This document shows, one piece after another, positions 58,351 to 64,000 of a stretch of 64,000 bases of DNA. Both the position numbers and the translations under genes were made by a program. The first letter of the stretch is position 1; each line of letters opens with the position of its first letter. The notes beneath the pieces were generated by a model that was given only the letters and a program-made list of their open reading frames with translations, searched no databases and was not told the DNA's origin. Source of the DNA: Sphingomonas_E sp042693015 (GTDB lineage Bacteria > Pseudomonadota > Alphaproteobacteria > Sphingomonadales > Sphingomonadaceae). The DNA lies in NCBI RefSeq assembly GCF_042693015.1, contig NZ_CP170544.1:248001-312000 (forward strand), in the 5' to 3' direction.

Positions 58351-58782
58351 TTAGCCCTCCACCACTTCGAGGCCCATCGCGCGGGCGGAGCCTTCGATGA
58401 TGCGGGTCGCCGCTTCGATATCGTTGGCGTTCAGATCCTTCATCTTCGCGGTCGCGATCTCGGCGAGCTGCGAGCGCTTGATCTTTCCGGCAGAAACCTT
58501 GCCCGGCTCCTTGGAGCCCGACTTCAGGTTCATCGCCTTCTTGATCAGATAGGTCGCGGGCGGCTGCTTCGTGGCGAAGGAGAAGGAACGGTCCGCATAG
58601 ACGGTGATGATCGTCGGCAGCGGGGTGCCGGGCTCCTGATCGCCGGTCGCGGCGTTGAACGCCTTACAGAATTCCATGATGTTGACGCCGCGCTGACCGA
58701 GCGCGGGGCCGATCGGCGGGCTGGGGTTGGCCTTGCCGGCCGGCACCTGCAGCTTGATATAGCCAGTGATTTTCTTGGCCAT
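58351..58782 (-). CDS. rplK: 50S ribosomal protein L11
   Basis: 143-aa protein of the GTPase-associated region: KITGYIKLQVPAGKANPSPPIGPALGQRGVNIMEFCK, then the C-terminal rRNA-binding domain with SRSQLAEIATAKM. The N-terminal PPIGPALGQ motif is present. Begins rplK-rplA; its upstream gap holds a palindromic repeat. Confidence 0.98.
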   Translation of the reverse strand: MAKKITGYIKLQVPAGKANPSPPIGPALGQRGVNIMEFCKAFNAATGDQEPGTPLPTIITVYADRSFSFATKQPPATYLIKKAMNLKSGSKEPGKVSAGKIKRSQLAEIATAKMKDLNANDIEAATRIIEGSARAMGLEVVEG

Positions 58783-58852
58783 GGTTTCTCACTCTCTTTC
58801 AAGTTTAGCGGTTCATGCGGCGGCCGAAGCTGCCTCCCGCGGTCTGTTGGTC

Positions 58853-58920
58853 GCATCGCGAAACGGAAAACCGGTTCCCACTTTTCCTGCGATGCTTCCG
58901 CTTTCCCGGATCGCTCCGGA
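58853..58920. repeat. Palindromic repeat in the nusG-rplK gap
   Basis: GCATCGC (58853-58859) pairs with GCGATGC (58889-58895) around GGAAAA/TTTTCC and the palindrome AACCGGTT; a second stem CCGGA-tcgc-TCCGG (58907-58920) follows. I recall similar GCGATGC/GGAAAA-containing palindromes dispersed in alphaproteobacterial genomes. It splits nusG from rplK in an otherwise compact operon. Confidence 0.55.
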
Positions 58921-58931
58921 AACTGGTAAAA

Positions 58932-59471
58932 TTACTTTGCGCGCTCGACCTGTTCGAAATCGAGCTCGACCGGGGTCGCGCGGCCGAAGATCGACACCGA
59001 CACCTTGACCTTGCTCTTTTCGAAATCGAGCTCTTCGACGACGCCGTTGAAGCTGGCGAACGGGCCGTCGAGCACCTTGACGCTGTCGCCGATCTCGAAA
59101 TCGACCTTGATCTTGGTCTTCGGCGCGGCTGCGGCGGCTTCCTCCTTGGTGTTGAGGATGCGCGCGGCCTCGGCCTCGCTGATCGGCTGCGGCTTGCCTG
59201 ACGAACCGAGGAAGCCTGTCACCTTCGGTGTGTTCTTCACCAGGTGATAGACATCGTCGTTCATGCTGAGCTTCGCCAGCACATAGCCGGGGAAGAATTT
59301 GCGATCGGAGGTGATCTTCTTGCCGCGGCGAACCTCGGTCACCTTCTCGGTCGGCACTTCGACCGCCTCGACGAGCTGCTCGAGCCCCAGGCGCGCGGCG
59401 TCCGCAAGGATCGCCTCCTTCACCTTGTTCTCGAAGCCCGAATAGGCGTGGATGATGTACCAGCGCGCCAT
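58932..59471 (-). CDS. nusG: Transcription termination/antitermination protein NusG
   Basis: A 179-aa NusG with the NGN domain (ARWYIIHAYSGFENKVKEAILADAARLGLEQLVEAVEVPTEKVTEVRRGKK) and a C-terminal KOW domain (IGDSVKVLDGPFASFNGVVEELDFEKSKVKVSVSIFGR). Links RNA polymerase to Rho or ribosome. It sits in the classical secE-nusG-rplKA order after tRNA-Trp. Confidence 0.98.
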   Translation of the reverse strand: MARWYIIHAYSGFENKVKEAILADAARLGLEQLVEAVEVPTEKVTEVRRGKKITSDRKFFPGYVLAKLSMNDDVYHLVKNTPKVTGFLGSSGKPQPISEAEAARILNTKEEAAAAAPKTKIKVDFEIGDSVKVLDGPFASFNGVVEELDFEKSKVKVSVSIFGRATPVELDFEQVERAK

Positions 59472-59491
59472 GTGCCTTGCCTGTTCCCCGC

Positions 59492-59695
59492 TTATTTGCC
59501 GGCTGCCAGATTGATCAGGAACTTCACGACGGCACCGAAAAAGGAATCGATGCCGAAGAAGAAGACTGCCAGCAGCGTCGTCATGATCGCGACCAGAATG
59601 CCGGTCGTGATCGTCTCGCGACGGCTCGGCCAGACGACCTTCTTGGTCTCCGCCCTAACCTGATTGACGAACTCGCCGGGTGAAACCTTCGCCAC
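59492..59695 (-). CDS. secE: Preprotein translocase subunit SecE
   Basis: A 67-aa single-TM SecE, the short form of most bacteria. It has the amphipathic helix FVNQVRAETKKVVWPSRRETITTGIL with the conserved KVVWPS, then the TM helix (LVAIMTTLLAVFFFGIDSFF). GTG 59695 lies about 6 nt after GAGAGG; TTG 59698 is less likely. Confidence 0.95.
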   Translation of the reverse strand: MAKVSPGEFVNQVRAETKKVVWPSRRETITTGILVAIMTTLLAVFFFGIDSFFGAVVKFLINLAAGK

Positions 59696-59857
59696 CAAGA
59701 ACCTCTCAATTCAATCCGCCGCTCCGCCGCGAATCGATCGCGTGGAAACAGCGACAACGAGGCCGACGGCCGCTATCGGGTGACCCCGGCGCAGCCCGGC
59801 CTCGTCCATTCTTTCCGGACCCTGTTCACCATCCCGTTCGCCGTCAGGCGTATGGAA

Positions 59858-59933
59858 TGGCAGGAGTGGAGGGACTCGAACCCACGGCCCTCGGTTTTGG
59901 AGACCGATGCTCTACCAACTGAGCTACACTCCT
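59858..59933 (-). tRNA. tRNA-Trp(CCA)
   Basis: 76-nt cloverleaf including encoded CCA (TGG at 59858-59860 on the plus strand), acceptor stem AGGAGTG/CACTCCT, discriminator G73, anticodon loop CTCCAAA with anticodon CCA. It precedes secE, the common tRNA-Trp-secE-nusG arrangement. Confidence 0.96.
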
Positions 59934-60013
59934 CCGAGGTCCGGAGAGGCGTGCGACATAGCGAGGGGGAGGGCGGAGCGCAAGCCATGATCCGCGCCCG
60001 ATCGGGCGGTTTC

Positions 60014-62374
60014 TCAGGCCGTGCGGCGCACCGCCTGTACGATCATGTCTCGCGCTTCTTCAGCCGAAACCGGGATACCCGACAAATAGCCCTGGAGGTG
60101 GGTGCAGCCGAGATCGCGGGCAATGCGCTGCTCGGCTGCGGTCTCCGCCCCTTCTGCCGTGGTGTCCATGCCGAGCGTGCTGGTGAGTGCAACGATTGCG
60201 CGGATCAGGCCCAGCGCATCGGCGTCATGCCCCGCCGCAGCCACGATCAGGCTGCGATCGACCTTGACCGTGCTGAATCGCCCCTGCCGGATATGGCCGA
60301 GAGCCGAGGCGCAGGCACCGAAATCGTCCAGCGATATTCGCACGGAAAGCGCGCGAAGCCGATCCGCGGCCGCGCTAACTGTCGCTGAATCCTGGCGGAA
60401 GGAGCGCTCGCCAATCTCCAGCTCCAGGCGCGATGGCGGCAGGCCGGATTGGGCGAGGGCCGAGAGAACGACGGCGGGGAGCTGCGGATCAGTCGCCTGA
60501 TCACGCGCGAGGTTGACGAGCAGGCGAACATTGTCCGGCCAGCGCGCAGCCTCAGCGCACGCGGTGCGCAATACCCATTCGCCGATCGGTGCGAGCAATC
60601 GTGCCTCGGCGGCGATCGGGATGAATTCGTCGGGTGCCACTTCGCCCAGTTCGGGGTGCGTCCAGCGCAGCAATGCCTCGAAGCCTGCAATCCCGGCATC
60701 TTTCACGCTGATCACGGGCTGATAGCTCAGACGGAACTGGCCTCCGTCGATAGCGTCACGCAAGGCGCTTTCGATCGCGCGCCGCTTTTGCGAGCGGACG
60801 AGCATATTGGATTCGAAGACGCGGTGGGCGCCGCGGCCGTCCTCCTTGGCGCGATAGAGGGCGAGATCCGCGTTGCGCACGAGCATCTCTGCCGACCGGC
60901 CATCCCGCGGCCCGATCGCGGTGCCGACGCTGGCGCCGATGCGCACGATCTGGCCGTCAATCTCGAAGGGGGTGGAAAGCGCGGCGATGATCGCCTGCCC
61001 CAGCGCTTCGATCCGGGCCATGTCGCTCGCATTAACCACGATTAGCGCGAATTCGTCGCCGCCCAGGCGGCCGCAAATATCGCCATTGCCGATAAGGGCC
61101 GAAAGGCGCTGGGCAACCAGGCGCAGCAGGCGGTCGCCGACAGGATGGCCCAGCGTGTCATTCACGGCCTTGAAGCGATCGAGGTCGACCAGCATCAGCG
61201 CGCAGCGGCTCCGGTCACGAAAGGCACGGCTCAGCGCCTTGCGCAGCGCTTCACTGAAATGGGCACGGTTGGAAAGCCCGGTCAGCGCGTCAAAACGTGC
61301 CATCCGGTCGATCCTTTCGGCGGATCGCCGCGCTTCGGTAATATCGGCGCCGACGCCATGATAGCCGGTGAAGGCGCCGCGGTCGTCATGGCGCGGCGCG
61401 GCCGAAAGCCGCCACCAGCGGATTTCCCCGGCAATGTTCGCCGGCACCTCGAAATCGATGAAGCGCTCGCGGGCATTCATGCGATCGAGCAGGCTGCGCA
61501 ACTCCGAAGGCTGGCCGGGGTCTTCCCATCGATCGCCAGCCAGCAGCCGAAAGAAAGGCGTTCCCTGCAACTGATCGGGCGTGAGACCGGCCGCGCGGGC
61601 AAGGCCCGGCGAAACACTCCGCAGCCGGCGGAGCGCGTCGACCTGCCATAGCCAGTCGGCGCCATCATCTTCGGATTCGCGGAGCAGGAGGCTGACCACC
61701 TCGCGTTTCTCGGCCAGGGCCAACTCGGCCCATTTGCGATGAACGAAGGCGCGGCCGCTGACGAGGCCGCCTGACGCAAGACAAATGCCGTAGCCGATCG
61801 CCAAGGCAGTGAGCAGCACCGACCCGGTTCTGGCCATCATGATGGCGAGACCAGCCGAACTGATCCCGACGAATACGAGCATCGTCGGCGGCATGGTGGC
61901 GACCGTGATGGTCGCGCTAGCGATCACCGCTGCGGTGACGAGGCAGATTGCGAGTTGCTGATCCAGCGTGCCTTCCGTCGCGAAGTGCGCGGCGGGTATT
62001 GCCCAGAGCAGGCCGAGCAGCAGTGCCCGCACGATCGTACGCCGGATTGCGGGCTGGGGCGGCTGAGGCGTGGTGCGCTGTTCCGCGCGTCTTGCCAAGC
62101 GGCGTATCTCGATCAGGGCGAGAGCGATGGCGCTGGCCCATGCGAGCAGATGCCCGGGCGGCACCGATTGCCAGAGCAGCGCCGCCAGCGCGATCGTGCT
62201 GGCGATCTGGGTGATGGCGATCACCGGCGCCATGCGGATCAACTCGGCGATCTGTGCGGTACGAACCTGGTCGGAGCCCGGCGCGCGGCCGTTGGACAGG
62301 CTGAGAATATCCCGCCAGTCCGGTTTGGGTGTCGAGGAAGGATCAGACCTTGGCCGCATGACAAGGTCGATCAC
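60014..62374 (-). CDS. GGDEF-EAL protein with membrane sensor and PAS domain
   Basis: A 786-aa c-di-GMP enzyme. N-terminal half of the sensor has five or six TM helices (about 45-210), then a PAS domain (about 235-355, with the PAC-like WWRLSAAPRHDDRGAFTGYHGVGADITE), GGDEF domain (about 365-525, active motif RLGGDEFALIV intact) and EAL domain (about 540-780, GFEALLRW intact). EAL sites deviate: EIGERSF for the ELTES-like loop and DDFGACASA for DDFGTG; AEGAETAAEQ and CTHLQGYLSG remain. The cyclase half looks active; the phosphodiesterase half may be weaker or GTP-regulated. Start ATG 62374; 62356 is possible. Confidence 0.9.
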   Translation of the reverse strand: MIDLVMRPRSDPSSTPKPDWRDILSLSNGRAPGSDQVRTAQIAELIRMAPVIAITQIASTIALAALLWQSVPPGHLLAWASAIALALIEIRRLARRAEQRTTPQPPQPAIRRTIVRALLLGLLWAIPAAHFATEGTLDQQLAICLVTAAVIASATITVATMPPTMLVFVGISSAGLAIMMARTGSVLLTALAIGYGICLASGGLVSGRAFVHRKWAELALAEKREVVSLLLRESEDDGADWLWQVDALRRLRSVSPGLARAAGLTPDQLQGTPFFRLLAGDRWEDPGQPSELRSLLDRMNARERFIDFEVPANIAGEIRWWRLSAAPRHDDRGAFTGYHGVGADITEARRSAERIDRMARFDALTGLSNRAHFSEALRKALSRAFRDRSRCALMLVDLDRFKAVNDTLGHPVGDRLLRLVAQRLSALIGNGDICGRLGGDEFALIVVNASDMARIEALGQAIIAALSTPFEIDGQIVRIGASVGTAIGPRDGRSAEMLVRNADLALYRAKEDGRGAHRVFESNMLVRSQKRRAIESALRDAIDGGQFRLSYQPVISVKDAGIAGFEALLRWTHPELGEVAPDEFIPIAAEARLLAPIGEWVLRTACAEAARWPDNVRLLVNLARDQATDPQLPAVVLSALAQSGLPPSRLELEIGERSFRQDSATVSAAADRLRALSVRISLDDFGACASALGHIRQGRFSTVKVDRSLIVAAAGHDADALGLIRAIVALTSTLGMDTTAEGAETAAEQRIARDLGCTHLQGYLSGIPVSAEEARDMIVQAVRRTA

Positions 62375-62434
62375 TAATTGCAGGAAGTTAGCGTAAAGTA
62401 AGCGACACAGTCATTATGGATCAAAACGCCGGTT

Positions 62435-62470
62435 GCGGTGACCTCGCGCAAAATACGCGATAGTCACCGC
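62435..62470 (-). terminator. Hairpin downstream of the fatty-acyl-AMP ligase
   Basis: Stem GCGGTGAC/GTCACCGC continued by TCGCG/CGCGA across a small internal loop, 7-nt loop. It is 9 nt after the minus-strand stop codon of the ligase gene; a modest T-run follows further on. Confidence 0.45.
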
Positions 62471-62478
62471 GGCGTCGC

Positions 62479-64000
62479 TCAGGCAGCGAGATCGTAGGGT
62501 TGGATCTCACCGGAAAGATAAAGATTGCGCGCCTTGGCGCGGCTGAGCTTGCCCGAACTGGTCCGCGGCAAGGTCCGCGGCGGCACGAGTTCGACTACGC
62601 AATGCATGCCGGTGATCGAGCGCACCTTCTCGCGGATCTGGTCGCGCAGGCGGGTGCGTTCGGCCATGTCGGACGTGCGGCACTGTACCAGCACCGCCGG
62701 CGTTTCCTCGCCGCCGGGCGTAGTGATCGCGAAGGCGGCGATGTCACCAGCCTTGAAGCCCGGGATCTGCTCCACGGCCCACTCGATATCCTGCGGCCAG
62801 TGGTTCTTGCCGTTGATGATGATCATGTCCTTGGCGCGGCCGACAATGTAGATGTAGCCGTCGCTGAGGTAGCCCATGTCGCCGGTGTCCAGCCAACCTT
62901 CCGACATGCAGGCGGTGGTGGCTTCGGGATCGCGGAAATAGCCGTCCATGATCGACGGGCCCTTGCACCAGACCTTGCCGATGGCGTTAGCCGGCAGCAC
63001 GCCGCCATCCTCGTCGCGGATCTCGACGAGCATGTCCTTCACCGGCTTGCCGCAATTGACGATCGCGCGATAACGCTGCGGCCGGCCGATCGCGGCGTCA
63101 CCTCCGGAAAGCTGGGTTTCCTCCACCAACTCGACGACGATGCCTTCACCCGGCGGCATGATCGAGACGGCGAGCGTCGCTTCGGCCAGGCCATAGCTCG
63201 GCAGGAAGGCGGATGCCTTGAAGCCGGCTTCGGCGAACGCATCGACGAAAGCCTGCATCACGTCCGGCCGGATCATGTCCGCGCCATTGCCCGCGACGCG
63301 CCAGCGCGACAGGTCGAATCGATCCGAAGCCTTGGTCTGGCTCGACATGCGGCGTGCGCAAATGTCGTAGCCGAAGGTCGGCGAATAGCTGAGCGTCGTG
63401 CCGGGATTGCGGCTGATAAGATCCAGCCAGGCGAGCGGGCGCCGGGCGAAATCCTCAGTCTTCAGATAATCGACCGAAACCTGGTTGGCGACCGGCGACA
63501 GGAAGCAGCCGACCAGCCCCATGTCATGATACCAGGGCAGCCAGGAAATGCAGCGGTCGCTCTCGACCAACTCCATCCCGTGCGAGTGCGACGACAGATT
63601 GTTGAGCAGCGCCGAATGGGTGACGGCGACGCCGTGCGGAAAGCGGGTCGATCCGCTGGAATATTGCAGATAGGCGATGTCATGCGGCGCAGCATGAGGC
63701 AGCGGCGCGGGCTTCGCGTCTTCCTTGGCGAAGCTTTCGTAGCTGACGCCTTCGACATGGCAGGCTGCAGCAGCGGCGCCCGCCATCTCGCGCAGTTCTT
63801 CCGGGAAGAACAGCATCTTGGGATCCGAACTGCAGAGTTGGACCTTGAGTTGGTCAATATAGCTCTCCTTGCCGCCAAAGCTGGTGGGCAGGGGCAGCGG
63901 CACGGGCCAGGCGCCGGCGTAGATGGCGCCGAAGAAGAGTGCGGCGAATTCCGGGCCGGTTTCCGCGATCAGCGCGATGCGATCGGCGGTGCGCACGCCA
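62479..64000 (-). CDS. Fatty-acyl-AMP ligase (FAAL), truncated by the window edge
   Basis: At least 507 residues of an ANL-family ligase; the 5' end lies beyond 64000. Signatures: YAGAWPVPLPLPTSFGGKESY (the GG insertion and PLP motif of FAALs), YLQYSSGSTRFPHGV, WLPWYHDMGLVGCFLSPVANQ, SYGLAEATLAVSIM, GWLDTGDMGYLSDGYIYIVGRAKDMIIINGKNHWPQDIEW. The ISWLPWYHDMGL motif and loading of acyl-AMP onto carrier proteins rather than CoA are typical of FAALs linked to PKS/NRPS or ladder lipids. No carrier protein or PKS lies in the window. Confidence 0.88.
   Translation of the reverse strand, partial: GVRTADRIALIAETGPEFAALFFGAIYAGAWPVPLPLPTSFGGKESYIDQLKVQLCSSDPKMLFFPEELREMAGAAAAACHVEGVSYESFAKEDAKPAPLPHAAPHDIAYLQYSSGSTRFPHGVAVTHSALLNNLSSHSHGMELVESDRCISWLPWYHDMGLVGCFLSPVANQVSVDYLKTEDFARRPLAWLDLISRNPGTTLSYSPTFGYDICARRMSSQTKASDRFDLSRWRVAGNGADMIRPDVMQAFVDAFAEAGFKASAFLPSYGLAEATLAVSIMPPGEGIVVELVEETQLSGGDAAIGRPQRYRAIVNCGKPVKDMLVEIRDEDGGVLPANAIGKVWCKGPSIMDGYFRDPEATTACMSEGWLDTGDMGYLSDGYIYIVGRAKDMIIINGKNHWPQDIEWAVEQIPGFKAGDIAAFAITTPGGEETPAVLVQCRTSDMAERTRLRDQIREKVRSITGMHCVVELVPPRTLPRTSSGKLSRAKARNLYLSGEIQPYDLAA

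Overview
This is a 64 kb stretch of a high-GC alphaproteobacterial chromosome, most likely from the order Sphingomonadales (Sphingomonas/Sphingobium type). The evidence is the set of core genes with alphaproteobacterial features (cysD-cysNC-cysQ, a thiE with an acidic N-terminus, purS-purQ, a DUF2842 gene beside 5-formyltetrahydrofolate cyclo-ligase, GANTC sites), two large TonB-dependent receptors, Flp pilins, and a catabolic acyl-CoA cluster of the kind found in sphingomonads. No plasmid, phage or transposon gene is visible; this looks like ordinary chromosome with one accessory catabolic block.

Layout. 1-9.2 kb: the end of a 2-oxoacid:ferredoxin oxidoreductase beta subunit, two small lipoproteins and a membrane protein, photolyase, a cyclopropane-fatty-acid-synthase-like methyltransferase, a histone-H1-like protein, an LplT-like transporter, pgsA, moaD-moaE and an ECF sigma/anti-sigma pair. 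9.2-16.3 kb: aroK-aroB divergent from a 45-aa membrane peptide, a 612-aa secreted protein of unknown function, xerD and accA, then an M48 protease with a LysM tail. 16.3-20.5 kb: two Flp pilins, mutT, a ZnuD-like TonB receptor behind two Zur-like boxes, and an AraC regulator.

20.8-34.5 kb is the accessory catabolic block: a TonB receptor, a Coq4-family protein, an alpha/beta hydrolase, a FATP-type acyl-CoA ligase, acyl-CoA dehydrogenase, MaoC-DUF35 fusion, acyl-CoA dehydrogenase, MaoC hydratase, an Ltp2-type thiolase-fold aldolase, an MFS transporter and three NTF2/SnoaL-fold proteins, one of which resembles the bile-acid 7alpha-dehydratase BaiE. Gene content matches the actinobacterial igr operon (chsE1-chsE2-chsH1-chsH2-ltp2), which removes the last propionyl unit of the sterol side chain. 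I infer uptake, CoA activation and side-chain shortening of a steroid or bile-acid-like compound. No steroid-ring genes are in the window, so the substrate is unproven.

34.7-47.9 kb: sulfate assimilation (cysD, cysNC, cysQ), an LLM flavin oxidoreductase, a SPOR lipoprotein, purQ-purS-purC, a SleB-like cell-wall hydrolase, an AI-2E family permease, two identical tRNA-Asp genes, 5-formyl-THF cyclo-ligase, a probable 6S RNA and zapA. 48.1-55.6 kb: a central-carbon run tkt-gap-(MOSC)-pgk-(frameshifted VOC gene)-fba, then a monooxygenase-like protein and thiE. 55.6-64 kb, mostly minus strand: tRNA-Trp-secE-nusG-rplK-rplA-rplJ-rplL without rpoBC following, a GGDEF-EAL protein and the end-truncated gene of a fatty-acyl-AMP ligase. 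Paired palindromic repeats (REP-like) sit in many intergenic gaps.
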